A stretch of 64,000 bases of DNA, taken from NCBI GenBank assembly GCA_003508835.1, contig PUFA01000164.1, forward strand, positions 3,969,407 to 4,033,406, in the 5' to 3' direction. Shown here in pieces: positions 12,865 to 25,321 of the stretch. Positions within the stretch are counted from its first letter, which is position 1. Every line of letters begins with the position of its first letter. The notes beneath the pieces were generated by a model that was not told where the DNA came from, ran no database searches, and saw only the letters and a list, made by a program, of their open reading frames with translations. Origin of the DNA: Eonycteris spelaea. Its lineage: Eukaryota; Chordata; Mammalia; Chiroptera; Pteropodidae. A program made the position numbers and the translations under genes.

Positions 12865-13880
12865 TTACATTCAATATTTTAGAAAACCTAGTTGACACTC
12901 AGTCAAAATATATCCAGAATTTCAGCTTTCCTCCACATCTTCTCCACTATCATCCTGTCTAAGGCACCACCATCTTTTGCCTGGATTATTACAATACCTC
13001 CTAACTCTGCTTCTACCTTTGAGTCATTAAGTCTGTTCTCTATATCACAGCCAGAAAGATCCAGTAAAAATGAAAAGAAGATGATGTAACTTCTCTGCCC
13101 AAAATGTTCCAATGATTTGCTATTCTTCTTAAGTAGTAGTCAGTCCTGATAATGACCTACAAGGCACTTTGCAATTAGCCCCATCTTTCATCCTCAACCC
13201 TTCTCTGTTATCTCTCTGACCTCTCCTTGCAGTGTATTCTCCTTCACTCACTATCTTCTGGCTATCCTGATCTGCTTGCTGCTTTTCTAGAATATGCTAC
13301 TCATCCTCCTGTTTTAGAGTCTTTGCTCTGACTCTTCTTTTTGTTCACATTGTTATTCACTCAAATAGTCACATGAAGAGTCTCTCTTCAAATTTCTGCT
13401 CAGATGTAATCCTTTCAGTTGTATCTCCCTTAATTATTCTGTATAAACTTGTAAACCATTAACCACCCCATTCATCATCAGAATTGTTTATATTCTCTAT
13501 TCCCTTTCCATGTTTTCTATTTTCTATCACATATTTTTATTTGTTATGTATAATTTGTATTTTGTAGAATATGTAATAATACTTGTGATTGTTCTATTTT
13601 TCTTCTTAGTATTTATTTCTTCTATAATATTATATAATTCACTATTATTAAAATTATAGATATAGATGATATAGAAGTGATATATAGATGTGATATAGAG
13701 ATAGAAATAGAGATAGATAGAGATAGAGAGAGATAGAGATAGAGATAGAGATAGAGATAGAGATAGAGAGTATATCTGACTTGGATTTAAGCTCTATGAA
13801 GGCAGAGATTTTTTTTATTTATTCATAGAGAATAAATCTTTGAACAAAGTCTTGGCAAATAATTAAATGTGTATTTTCTC
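12865..13880 (+). repeat. LINE-2 3' end, sense
   Basis: Long and well ordered relative to L2: GCCTGGATTATTACAATACC, CACAGCCAGAAAGATCCAGT, GACCTACAAGGCACTTTGC, TTTCTGCTCAGATGTAATCC, then after the microsatellite TTAAGCTCTATGAAGGCAG and AGTCTTGGCAAATAATTAAA. It covers the 3' end of the L2 ORF and the 3' UTR. The frame is destroyed. Stop-free fragments such as 12892-13089 are residual. Confidence 0.85.
13657..13770. repeat. (GATAGA)n microsatellite inside L2
   Basis: Impure GATATAGATG units grade into a regular GAGATA hexamer array at about 13696-13770. It interrupts the L2 3' UTR, splitting its 3' terminal signature from the body. Confidence 0.95.
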
Positions 13881-13884
13881 ACTT

Positions 13885-14070
13885 CATCCTCATATGTTGG
13901 TGAGGTAAAAAGTTATTGTTCCCATTAATAAAAGAATAAACTGAAGCTTATTATATTCAAATTATTTGCTATTGATCACACAGCTAGTGAGTAGTTTTGC
14001 CAAGATTTTAACTTAGAAGCTATGATTTCACAGATGACCCTCTTAATTATGATGCTCTACTGTTCTCCTA
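13885..14070 (-). repeat. MIR SINE, antisense
   Basis: Plus-strand motifs GTTCCCATTAATAAAAG, GATCACACAGCTAGTGAGTA and CTTAATTATGATGCTCTACT parallel the reversed MIR core (CCCCATTTTACAGATG, TCACACAGCTAGTAAGTGG, terminal CTATGCTATACTG). Confidence 0.7.
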
Positions 14071-15639
14071 GCTGTGAATATAATTCAGGCAACAAAGAAT
14101 ATATTTCAGGCAACAGACATAGTAAAAAAAAAAAAAAATGGAGACTGATAGGATACTGGAGCAAGTAGATATAAACAATTTTAAAGCAATATTCTCTTGT
14201 TAAATTAAAGAGGAAAGTAAATAATTTCATGATGGAATACAGAGACCAAAAAAGCTAAAAAAAAACCTTATAGTTAATATAATAATAGGAGAAAATACTC
14301 CATTTAAAATTAGTTAGTTGAAGGAGGTGTAGAAAAGGAGGACAAGAAGAACTATATTAGGAAAATGGCAGGTAGAATTTTTTAGTTTGGAAAACTAAGA
14401 AAAGTTATGCAGGGAAGTTTTAATGGGCCATTTCTAAAAGACAGAACTATCTGTGTATATCTGTGTATTAGCTCAAAAAACATTCACTTACTTCCATATA
14501 GAGAACATGGATTAACTAAATGCATCTATCTATTTTTCCAAGACCTTAATAAAATTATGGCAAAGTATACCATTAATGTGAAAACTCATGGAATTGTGAC
14601 AGAAGCAATTGAGACACATTTTTAGAAGGTGATCGCTATTTAGCAGAGCCAAAGATGATGGAACCTGGGATTCTTTACAGTATAATACTAATGGGCAGTG
14701 AAAGGCTCTGAACTAGGAAGCAAACGCTGCCATAGAAAGCAGAGGATGAGGCAAGGTCTTGAAAACACAGAATCCGTTTATTTCCTTGGGACATTTATCT
14801 TTACCTCAAGTTTACAGATTCACTCACTTTTTGAGATCAGTGTTTTATTTTTTAGACAGATATGAAGTAGAGATTTTAACCTTGAATACCCAAGTATACC
14901 TGAAAGTAAGGCAAAAGGCTAAAAACAAAGAGATTTAATGAAAACTGTGTTGTCCTGCTCAGTTTCCTCTTGTCACTCTTGTTAACACATCCCATAGAGG
15001 AATTCGATCTTCTCCCAAATTAGCAAGTGCCCTGCCCTTAGCCATAGTTTAATAATTTTTTTTCTGTGTAATAAAAGAGATAAATAACAAATGGAGCTGT
15101 AATGGACTTTTAATACAGGCAGCACAACTTTAAGAGACACTTTGAAAGCCTTCCATAGAAAATTAAGAAAAATATTCTAATAGTAATTGATTTATAAATA
15201 TCCTGCAAATAAAAATAAGTGTAAAATCAAATAACAAAACAGTACATTGCTATTTATAGAATAATTTTTCCTGTCCAATTATATTTTAAATATATGAACT
15301 CAAATGTCATGTTGGAAAAAAATATTAATGAAGTGTCAGCAGTAATCCAATAGGTCCATGAAAGGGCTTTGACATGGCAGGAATCCTCTAAAATTAATAT
15401 GGAAAGTTGTACTTGTACTTTCATAATGATAGTGTTCATGAGAATATCCCTAAATAAATTTCAAGAAAATTCCTGCATAAGAATAAATGTTTATTTTTTT
15501 CTTAGAAACTTTTTAATGACATAGAGTATTTATTAACTATGTATATGTATCCTATTGCCATTGAAAGTAAGATCAACCACCCTTTTTTTGTCTTAAAAGT
15601 ATTTTACATCATCATTTTCAAGAAATATTTTTCAAGTCA
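14071..15639. other. AT-rich unique DNA, no gene
   Basis: An A-run lies at about 14127-14140. No repeat family or gene signature was recognised. The small frames at 14407-14625 and 15254-15439 have no supporting context. Confidence 0.55.
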
Positions 15640-16637
15640 CATAGAATTCAATATTGAGCTTTGTTATTTTTGTTATTATTCTATTGTTTTTGTTTTCTTT
15701 CAGCATGTTCAGAACATCATTTCACTATTTTCTGGTTTTTGTTGATGCTATTGACAGTCCCCTTTCAATTTAATGTTTTCTCTGTGCAATTTAAAAAAAA
15801 AAAGGTTTTCATTGTGTATTTGATTAGCTACAGTTTTATTACAAAGTTCCTCATTGCAGATTTATTTTAATTTATCTTTCTTGAAATTATTTGGGACCCT
15901 TGACTATGTGGATTTTTGTCTCTGAATATTTCTGTAAATTATGTCATAATTTTTTTAATATTATCTCTGCCTCATTCCTTCCCTTTCTCCTTTGGGGTTT
16001 CAATTTAAATCTTGTTATATTCTCTCACTCTATCCTGTGTATTTGATAAATCTGATAGGAGCTATTTCTCGACTCTATATTTTTTAAGATCATTTTTCTG
16101 TATTTTCTTTTTTTTTTTTTGTTTGCCATGCTAGTGGTGTTTAATTTAGCTAAAAATATGTTGTTTACGTACGCATCCCTATATATTTTCAGGTTATAGC
16201 TGACTGAAAAAGAAATTTGTACAAGATTTGGAAGGCAGAAAGAAGGCGATAACCATCATTTCTATGGTTTTACTCATAACAAATGTTCCATTCTTTTACT
16301 CATAGTGGTACTACTTCCATGATTAAACCCTAAGTGTGCTGAATACTTTTTTCTTACACTTTTAAAAAGTTCATTAACTTTGCTTTCTGCTGTTTACAAT
16401 TTTTTGTGCAGTCCATTTATTCATTTTCAAAATTTTATTTATTAAGTTTTTGAGTTCTATATGTTCTTTGCAATCTATTTTTCACATCAGCAATGTCATT
16501 TTTCATATGTTCCTATTCTCATGGATATATTCAACTTTTGATTTTATTTAATTTAAGATGCTTAATTGCTGCTTCCCTGATCTCTTGGGTTCTAACTGCC
16601 TTTCTGGACTGGGATTGGTCCTATATAGACACAGAGT

Positions 16638-16745
16638 TACATAATAAAAAAGAGCATAGGCTTTAGAGTCAGACACAACTGGGCTAGAATTTCAGTTCTG
16701 CCCAGTGCTCTTTCCCTGAGACCTTGAAACATTTCCTGAACAATA
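16638..16745 (+). repeat. MIR SINE, 5' half, nested
   Basis: AAGAGCATAGGCTTTAGAGT, CAGACACAACTGGGCTAGAA and GAGACCTTGAAACATTTCCT match the tRNA-related 5' part of MIR (AGAGCACGGACTCTGGAGCC, GACCTTGGGCAAGTTACTT). It lies inside the ancient LINE. Confidence 0.75.
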
Positions 16746-16764
16746 AGTAATCTTTGTTTGTTTT

Positions 16765-16895
16765 ATCCAACTAGAATGCAAACTTCTTAAAGGAAATAGG
16801 GTGTTTATTTTATCTGCCATGAAATTTATAAGGCCTAGAAGAACTCTGAGCATCTACTAGGTGTTCAATTAATATTTGTTGAGTAAATAAATGAC
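16765..16895 (+). repeat. LINE-2 3' terminus, nested
   Basis: AACTAGAATGCAAACTTCTT, ATCTACTAGGTGTTCAATTA and ATATTTGTTGAGTAAATAAA are the L2 3' UTR signature (CTAGAATGTAAGCTCC, GTAGGTGCTCAATAAATA, TTGTTGAATGAATGAA). It follows the MIR half directly in the same orientation. Confidence 0.8.
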
Positions 16896-17763
16896 CCAAA
16901 AAGGGTACGGCTACTTTTTTCTCTGTATCTGATAATTCCAATATGAGCTATTTCTGGATCTGTTTCTTTTGTTGCTTGTATTTCTGCTGGTTCATGCCCC
17001 TAGTGTGCTCTTTGTGAATCTGCTTATTTTGATGTGCTAAATGTTGCATTTTAAAAGTTATTTGTAGAAATAATTTGAGGCCTGAGATAGAAGAGGACCT
17101 TCCTCCAAGAGGATTTGTGTTTACTCAGTCCATCACAAGGGGCGTTACCTATCCTCAGCTACATTAAAAAACTGTTGAATGCTTCAAGTTACTTAAAGGA
17201 ACAAGGCTTTTAAAACTAGAACATAATTCTGTAAGAAAATTAGTTCCTTTCTTGTTTACCTTTACCCCAAAGTTTTATATTTTAACAAAGCTTATTGTGA
17301 GACATTCTCCTGTTTAATTCCTCCCTCCTGTAGTATCTGGTCTTTAATCTACATTCCTTATCTCACAGATTGGTCAAAATTTTTTTCACATTTTTTGCAG
17401 TCCACAAGTACTTCTCTTGGTTCCAGTTTTTTTCCTTTTAATTTTAGCCTAGTAATTGCTTCTTTTCTCATAAAAACTTCAGAGCTTTTAATAATAATTT
17501 TAACATATACTTTGTCTACAATTTTAGAAATTTTTAGTAAAAGTGTTGGTCCAAATAAACTGATCTACCATTATGGGAAACATCTGAGTCTATAGAAAAT
17601 ATCTTCAAGAATAATTTAGATGATAAAAATTAGTATCACTAAAAAATAATTAACATTACTAAAAACACTAAATATTTTCTACAATTTCCTGTTATTCTGA
17701 AGGGTTTTTTTCTAAAGATTATAACATGATTTTTTTTTCCCTTGAAAATGGTCCAATCTTAAA

Positions 17764-17812
17764 ACACACACACACACATGTACATATGTACATACACATA
17801 TGTACATATACA
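17764..17812. repeat. (CA)n plus TGTACATA palindromic repeat
   Basis: A short CA run is followed by alternating TGTACATA units. The palindrome GTACATATGTAC occurs within it. Confidence 0.85.
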
Positions 17813-19687
17813 CATTTATGGCTAAGGCTAAAATAATCTGATTACTAGGAATACAATAAATCTTCTTGTTTACTCTTCAAACATATAGCTACCATCAAAT
17901 ATTCATTTAAATAAAAAATAAATTATTTCATAAGCTAAAACTGATACCTGGAGATGTAAGGATCGTTCATTTACTAGTATATGGCAAGTACTGGTTTGAT
18001 CCATGAAATGCTGATGCATACATTTGGACTTTATTTTTGAGTTCTTTGAAGTAGTACCCCATTGTCTGTGATTAGATTATTGATGAGTGTTGTCCTTTCT
18101 TCTAATCAGAACAATTTAGTTTCTCCATGTGTGTTATCAAGAATTCAGGAACAAGGATGATTGTTCTTACATGTTAGTTATGAATAGCTTTGATACAATG
18201 TTTAATTTCAGCCCCATATCATATCCATCACTTAAAGAATAACAAATCAAAAGTCACCTGTAGTTGACAATGGATGAAAGATGATATGTATTAATTTACA
18301 TAGAAACATGGAGAAAGTAAAAAGGGTTGAAGAAAATTTCATTTTTAAAAACTAATTAAAAATGAAGAGCAAATGCACAAAAGTTAAATGTGCAATACTA
18401 ACTCTAAAATTACCTACAACTAATACTAAATACATATGAATAGATTTCTTTGGCAGGAACGGCATATTTTTTTTTTAGTGTTTCAACTAAATATTTTTTA
18501 TGCCCTACATGACTTTCTCTGAATAAAAGAAGTAGTGTTTTATCTGACTATTTTCAGTATTATCTGAGCATTCTAACTTACTAATATCTTCTCTGAATGA
18601 AAAAAAAACACGAAATACATAGGACTCTGTGTATATTTGTATATCTATATAATATTATGTACATAAAACATAGCCTTTTAAAAATACATTTATAAGCCAA
18701 ATAGGAGCCCAAATACAGCTTTTCCACCTCAGCACACAAATGTTCCTGATGCTAGAGGTTGTAAGGCTATATGCAAAGCCAATGATCAGCCTCATAACTA
18801 AACTAAAATGGAGGCTTAAAAGAAGCCAACATTATTTCACATACCAGGCTAGTATATAGCAGAGTAGTCACATATTTATTTTATCTCACTTTGATCCTAG
18901 ACCTGATATGTAATGCCAGGTTCTAAGTGGGTTGGAAATACTGCTGAGATTATTGCAGAATACTTTGTGTGGCTTTACTGTCATTATGTTTAAAGTAAAC
19001 AGAACCCTCTATTTGACATTGACAAGTAAATACAAATAAAAAATTCTTGTTCTTCTCTTTTTGCATTTTGAGATAATTTTTGCTGAAGTCCAAACTTACA
19101 GAAGTTTGGGGAAAATGTTTTCTTTTGAATAAACAAAGTTCATAACCGTCTGGGTGGTAACTAGGTATAGATTGAAGGCAACTCTACATGCTGAGAAATC
19201 ATGTCTTCTCACATTTACTTTTCTATCATACACAGTTATTGTTTATTTTTTAAGATGTATGTCTCTAGAATGGTCCTTTTTAAATGCAAATGTAATACTT
19301 AAATAGAGGTATCACTGCCTTTATTCACATTCATCAACACCTTAGCCAAAATCTTTTTATATTAGTTTGCTTCAGAGAGTTGAGGCTCAAGAAAATGGGA
19401 CTAGTTCAAATTGTTTTGAAAATGAGGATGCTAGACAACGTTATAAAAAAGTGCCCAACAAACAAATATAAAATACTCCCATTTACATAATAAAATGTCA
19501 GTATGACTATTAAAATATGTAATGACAAAAAAATCTTATTAGAATTCAGCAATATTTTAAAATTATCAATTACAAATAGTATTAGAGAGGGCCACTCCTG
19601 ACAGGATGAAAACTGGAGAACCTGATTGTTTTCCTGGAAAAAGTCTTACATGCTTTTACCTAAAGGGATTGTTTAAATTATTACACC

Positions 19688-19728
<41 letters not shown>
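19688..19728. repeat. (GA)n microsatellite
   Basis: About 20 GA dinucleotides with one GG interruption near 19699. Confidence 0.95.
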
Positions 19729-19731
<3 letters not shown>

Positions 19732-20596
19732 AAAAAGCAGAATGAGCTAAAATATATTTGCTATTTAATGCTACTACCAGAAAATGCAGGCTTGTAAGAA
19801 AGATTAGATTATTTGTATAGAATAAATAAACTTTATTTTCTTGGAAACAATGTTTATAAAATAGTGTGTCTGTATACATGTAGAGGATGTTAACTTCCAT
19901 TATCTCCCCATATCACATCTTTTGAGTTCCACATCTATATTTAATCTTACTCTATTTCCATGTGTTTGTCTTACAGATATTTCAAACTTAAATTTTCAAA
20001 AATATGATTCATCATTTCTCCTCTCCAGTTTCAAACCTATGCCTTCTTTGTTTCTGATATAAATAAATAGTACGACACTAGAAAATATAAGTCTTCCTTT
20101 ATTTCTTTCCTTATCTCATCTAGTCTTTGCTTTCTAATTTGTTCTTGAATCTAACCACCTTTTTTCTTTCCTGAAAAAATCACTAAAGTTTAAGCTTTGC
20201 TAATATCCAGTTGAAAATTCAGCTGTGGCCGTGTAACCAATCTCTCTAACCACACTCTTACTTTTTCAAGATCTATTTTCCATGTTAATAAAGAGTGACT
20301 TTGAGAGAATAAATATTTTTATTTCTATGAGAAAAATAATGAACAAAACAAAAAATCATAATATCATGATTTAGACATTTCCTGTTCCTAGAAAATATTC
20401 ATTAAAAAAATCGTTGACATGTGAGATAATGCAAACTATAAAAATGTATCAAATGTGAATGGACGTCTCCCTTGAGCCTCTCCTAATTTTTCTCTATAAA
20501 AGTTGGATACCCTGCTTCTGTGATATCTTCTCCTCTTATATTGAATCCTAATATAGTATTATGACATCATTTTATAATTTCTTGTTAATTTATAAA

Positions 20597-21141
20597 TGTC
20601 TTATGGTAGGCAGCTTTTAAAATGGTTCCTGATGAAACCAGTTCCAAAATTCCTAGAACTGACTCCTTATTCTCCCTTCAAGTGTGGGCTGGGCCTCATG
20701 GCTTGTTTCTAATGCACATAGTGCAGTAAAAATGATGGTATCATTTCAGAGATTAAGATATTATCTTAATCTTGTTGACACTTTTTCTCTAGTTCTTTTC
20801 ATGTGCTTACCTAAAAAAGCTAGTTACCATGTTGTGAGCTGTCCTCTGTAGAAACCCACATGTAAAGAAACTAACAGAAGGCGATCTCTGGCCATGTACC
20901 AGTAATAAACTGAGGCCTCAGTCCAAAATCCTATGATTAATTGAACCTTGCTAACCACGACATGAATGGACTTGAAGCAGATTCTCGTCCAATTGAACCT
21001 TGAGATGACTGCAATCTTACAAAAGACCCTTAGACAGCAAATCCAGCTAAACTGGACTTGGATTCCTGAATTATAGAAGCTATAAAATAATAAATATGTG
21101 GCTTGGGATAATTTATTATGCAGCAGTAAATAACTAATCCA
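20597..21141 (+). mobile_element. MaLR-like (ERVL-MaLR) solo LTR
   Basis: It starts TGTCTTATGGTAGGCAG and ends ATAACTAATCCA, giving TG...CA termini. Internal motifs AAGTGTGGGCTGGGCCTCAT, CCATGTTGTGAGCTGTCC, CTTGAGATGACTGCAATC, GACCCTTAGACAGCAAATCC and TTATAGAAGCTATAAAATAA follow a familiar MaLR LTR order. Possible target duplications are ATAAA before and TTAAA after (4 of 5). The class call is fairly safe; the subfamily is not. No internal sequence is present. Confidence 0.65.
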
Positions 21142-22135
21142 TTAAACTGAAAAATCCTGGGGAGAAAAAATATAACATGTCTTATACTAAATCTCTAACA
21201 CTGACCTTATTTGGATGGAATTAGTCAAAATAGAAAACTCGTTCTCTTGATGTACACAGATTTCAAAGAAGCAAAAGCAAAACATACAAAAATTTAAAAC
21301 AACTATTAAAACTGTATAGTTTGAACAAAAAGAAACTGGAATGGTTTCATAAAGAGAATGAGATATAATTGTAAGTTTTAGTTTATGTGAAATAAAAGAA
21401 AAAAATGTCTCTTACAAACAAACCTGGTTACTAAAGTGTGTAGATTCTATGAAATATATAATAAATTATATATTATATATATATATAATAAATCCTATGA
21501 AATAAATATAAATATGTGTGTGTATAATTGTTTTCCCCTCACTGAACACCAAGATTGAGTTGTGGACGCAAAAGTAGTTTTGCAGTTGACTTTGGAAGTT
21601 ACATTGTTTGGAAAATAGAGGGAAAAGAATTAAACATTCACTGAGGCACTTTGGAAGAAAAATGTGCTGAGTCTAATAGGGAAAAGGAGTGAGAAAAAGA
21701 AGAAAACAGAGAAAGAATTTCCTGGAAAATCATGAGAGTGGAATTATGGTTTGTTCATATCATTTTTTAAAAAAGTATTTTGAAGGTTTTTTTTGAAATG
21801 TATGCAATTCACAGAAAGGCTGATTCCATTTCTGAGTAGTTAGTACAAATACAGAGAGCACCTGTTCAGTGGAGAGAAAATTAATAAGCTTAAATAATTC
21901 AGTAGGAGATGGAACTCTGAGCTACAGGTCACTGCACAAAGAGAACCTCAAAATTTAAAGACATCCTAGGGAGAATGTTGGACTTTCTCCTATTAGTGCA
22001 GTAAAACATTACACCAATGTCATTTACATATTTAAAGCAAGAAGGTCTTGGATGAGACATCAATTACATATATTAACATGAGCTTAGTTAAATGAATCAT
22101 GAGAATGTCTTATGATAAATCATTACATTTTGAAT
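21142..22135. other. AT-rich DNA, no gene
   Basis: Contains a TATATA tract at about 21458-21490. Nothing else was recognised. Confidence 0.5.
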
Positions 22136-22710
22136 CATTCAGGATTACCAGAACAGTAGAAACCACTTCAAGTATTTTCAACAAAAAGATCTTTTAACCT
22201 GGTTATATAGATGATAGAAACACTAAAAATCGAATAATGGAAAGGCATTACTGATCCCGATTAGGAAACATGCAACGAAGAGGAGGTTTAATCCAAGCCA
22301 GGTACCAGTGTTAACGGACAGAAATCTACAATCATGTGAACATGTACCGAAAGACTGGAACTACAGGAGATACACAGATGCTGACACTGCTCAATGCAAA
22401 GAGGAAGGTGGGGGGGTGGATATCCTATATTCTGCATATCGTTAATTCTTTCCTACCCGTGCCTTTCACTGTCCAAAACCACCCAGAAACAGATGATAAG
22501 GTTGCCTGGGAAATACAAGATTAGTGCTCCTGTTGCAGAGTAGGAGAATAAAAAAAAAAAAAAAAAACAGATCAAACACAATGTATATATAAGGAGAGCA
22601 GTGCCATTAAATAACTTCATTAAAAAAGTGAATCTAGAAGCATGAAATAATGATGAAGATAAAATGACCACCAAACAATTTGGCTGAGCACTAGCCCTGA
22701 TACACACTGA
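22136..22710. repeat. Possible ancient interspersed repeat, unclassified
   Basis: GGATTACCAGAACAGTAG, GTCCAAAACCACCCAGAAAC and GGTTGCCTGGGAAATACAAG recall an old mammalian repeat with CCTGGGAAATGTAGTTTGC-type text. A 17-A run follows at 22551-22567. I cannot name the family. Confidence 0.3.
22551..22567. repeat. Poly(A) tract, 17 bases
   Basis: A homopolymer after GGAGAAT. It could be a retroelement tail on the plus strand. Confidence 0.9.
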
Positions 22711-25142
22711 TTTCAGAGTTCCCTTAGGATACCAGTGCTATGAAGGAAGTTAAATTTGGAGACCCATTTAATTTTATGTAGGTTCCCCTTAGGCTCAGAT
22801 CCCATAGCATTGCTACATTACTCGTCTTTCAACAGATTGCGGGGCAGTCTGACTTTTAAATCTGACTTAATTGTATAAGTCTTCTAGATGTAAAGCAAAA
22901 CAGTGTTGAACTGCATTTTATGAATGGTTTTTCCCATTCTAGGATGTGTTTATGCTCAGCACCGTATATCAGTGATAGGCAAATAGAGTCAGATATTTGA
23001 GGAAGATGAAGAGTGGTGAATTTACAAACTATCCTACCCTCCGTATTTTAAAAGCTTTCTAGGGAATAACCAACTACTAGTATCTTTAATGCTTCGGTAA
23101 AATCAGATAATCCTCACCACACATTCCTTCTTGTCTTCCATGAGGACTAGGAGGATAAGTTCCAGCAGCAAAAAACATGTCTGTATCTTCCTCTCTCAAC
23201 TTTGAGGTCAATATAGTAACTATAATCCAAAAAGTTCTCCATGTTTCATTTCTGCCGTGGACAACTGACAATCCTTTCCACTCAAGAAATATAAGTTTTT
23301 ATTGGTATTGAAAACTTACAGGATTATTAGAAATATTTATATTTAGTTTAGTTTTAACATTCCACTAAAATGCTTAGAAGTTATCATAAATTCACAGGAC
23401 AGAATTTATCTTCCTCACACTTATTAATTCTCCAAATGATGTTTTTTAATGTGAAAGTTTCTGTAAAGAAAAGCAGCACAAAAACTCTTTCAGCTAGAAA
23501 TAGCCTATAAATTGATGGTATGTGTGTGAATATGTTATTTTCCTTTTCCTTCTGTAAGAGTTAAACATAAACCTGAGCTTCAATGGTTGTCTTGTTTTAT
23601 AATTTAGAATGACTAAGAATTTAATGTGACATCCATTATAAGAGGACAATATAGCTCATGGCTTAGATATTATTCTTTGAAAATCCAAAGCTACTCCTAA
23701 TGATTAAGAAATAGACTATTATCTTATTTACTCTTGTAGAAAACTTTTTTTTGTAACTTTTGAGGTAATGACTTCCTAGTTTTTGACCTGCTGTTGTAGG
23801 TTTGAATTCATTTTACCTCACAACTGATAGAGATTAGAAATCCTATCAAAAGTGTTAAAAATTCTAAGCTAAATAGTACTGGGTGTCAAAAGGTTATAGC
23901 AACATCTTTATACAAGGTGAGAGTCCATTAGAAAGGCCACCCAGTTTTGTTCTCAAAATTATTGTTCATTGAATTGAGTCAAGAAATGCTCAAAGTTGTT
24001 TCTAACAAAAATAGATCTCCAAAAGAAATGATTTAGGATCTTATCACTGAGAAGACCAATTCGTTAAGTGTACAGTGAAGTACTATGGTTATTAGAAGAG
24101 TAAGTCAAAGAAATTTCCACACATATAAATATGTCCAAATTAAAATGTTTGTCCAAGATTAATAAATTGAGGAAAAATATTCCCATCCTCCAGAGATGTT
24201 CCCTTTTATCTGTTTCAGCCCCTCTGGCTGCAGCTTCTTTCACTCTTGGCTCACCTAGATCTTATTCCTGTTTTGTTTTGTTTTGTTTTGTTTTTGGTGG
24301 GATGGGGGATGGAAGGCTAGTTTAAATCTTTCCTGACTTCTCTAACTTAATCTGCTGAACAATTTGAAAATATTCCTTTAGATTTGTTTTTATAGAAGAA
24401 AGTTTTATAGAAGATAACTTATTTATTTAGTTTGTTCTGTTTCTAGGATTAAAAAAATAAACATTGCTTTGAACAATTTGCTTCTATTTTGCAGAAGTGC
24501 TATTTGATATATAGAAGTTTTCTGAAATTAAACTAGATAACATTTATATATTCAGTACCCTATGAGGAAAAAATATATAATACCAGAAAGTAAAGTGTTG
24601 AAATTTAAGACTACATATTCCACTTTAAGTCTCTGCTTGTTGTGATCTCAATGATCAAGGTTGTAAACTTGAATTTCTATTAAAATTCAAGAAAACTTAT
24701 CATCTGGTTGTTGAATTTATGACATGTACGTATACTGTTCCTGGAAATTTTTAGAAACATCTGAGCTACTTAAGATAAAAAAAGATTATGATGAAAAAAT
24801 GCTCACTTCCTTGAATTTATGTGCTATGAATAATATTTCACTTTCTTCTCACAGCTATTATACTTTCTATTTCTAATTCAATGTTTACAGAGATTTGTCT
24901 TACATTACTCTATTGTGGATAGTATATTTCCTTTACTTTTTTAGATGTATGATTATTTAAACAATATGTGCAAGACTATGATTAATTAAATTATAATAGC
25001 CAAAAAGTTTATAAATTATATAATAATATAATATGTATAAGGGCTTTTGTGAATTCAGTGCTGAGTATGAATGCTATTTCTAAATTTTGAGAAATTTTTG
25101 TGAATTGCTTAGCCACAAACAGTTGTCTTCTATAGTTGGGGA
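22711..25142. other. AT-rich DNA, no gene
   Basis: Only a (TTTTG)n run at 24270-24295 stands out. No interspersed repeat or gene is recognised. Confidence 0.55.
24270..24295. repeat. (TTTTG)n pentamer repeat
   Basis: Five near-perfect GTTTT units before GGTGGGATGGG. Confidence 0.95.
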
Positions 25143-25321
25143 CAGAACTGGCTATATAATTTACAGGACCTAGTACGAAATAAAAATGTAAGACCACTTC
25201 TCATCAAAAACTTTTCAGAACTTTAAAATGGTATCAAAAATTCATGAAATAAAGAGTGGAGACTTTTTAAGCACAGGGCTCTATGCAACTGCACAGGTCA
25301 CAGACCATGAAGCTAGCCCTG
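25143..25321. mobile_element. Short hAT-type non-autonomous DNA transposon
   Basis: Terminal inverted repeats CAGAACTGGCT (25143-25153) and AGCTAGCCCTG (25311-25321; reverse complement CAGGGCTAGCT) match at 9 of 11. Flanks GTTGGGGA (25135-25142) and CATGGGGA (25322-25329) form an 8-bp target duplication, 6 of 8 matching, as expected for hAT. The internal GGGCTCTATGCAACTGCACA is a familiar motif of an old mammalian MITE whose name I cannot confirm. No coding capacity. Confidence 0.7.

Larger units (their letters stand above)
15640..17165. repeat. Ancient L1M/HAL1-like LINE, interrupted
   Basis: Motif order follows a common old mammalian L1 segment: GGGACCCTTGACTATGTGGA, GCCTCATTCCTTCCCTTTC, TCTCACTCTATCCTGTG, TTTTGAGTTCTATATGTTCT, CTGATAATTCCAATATGAGC, TTTCTGCTGGTTCATGCCCC, AATTTGAGGCCTGAGATAGA and CAAGAGGATTTGTGTTTACT. 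Which strand is L1 sense is not decided. An inserted MIR and L2 block at about 16625-16895 splits it. A segment like CTGATAGGAGCTATTTCT occurs at both ~16053 and ~16941. Confidence 0.65.
17166..20596. other. AT-rich unique DNA, no gene
   Basis: It holds a CA/TGTACATA tract (17764-17812) and a (GA)n array (19688-19728). No gene, LTR or LINE could be assigned. Small frames next to the GA array (19606-19797 plus, 19673-19900 minus) simply read through the repeat. Confidence 0.55.

Noticed and set aside
12519..12962. 147-codon frame, the longest in the window
   Set aside because: It starts in a GTTTGTTTG tract and runs into L2 3' DNA. Hydrophobic content reflects T-richness. No domain or splice support.
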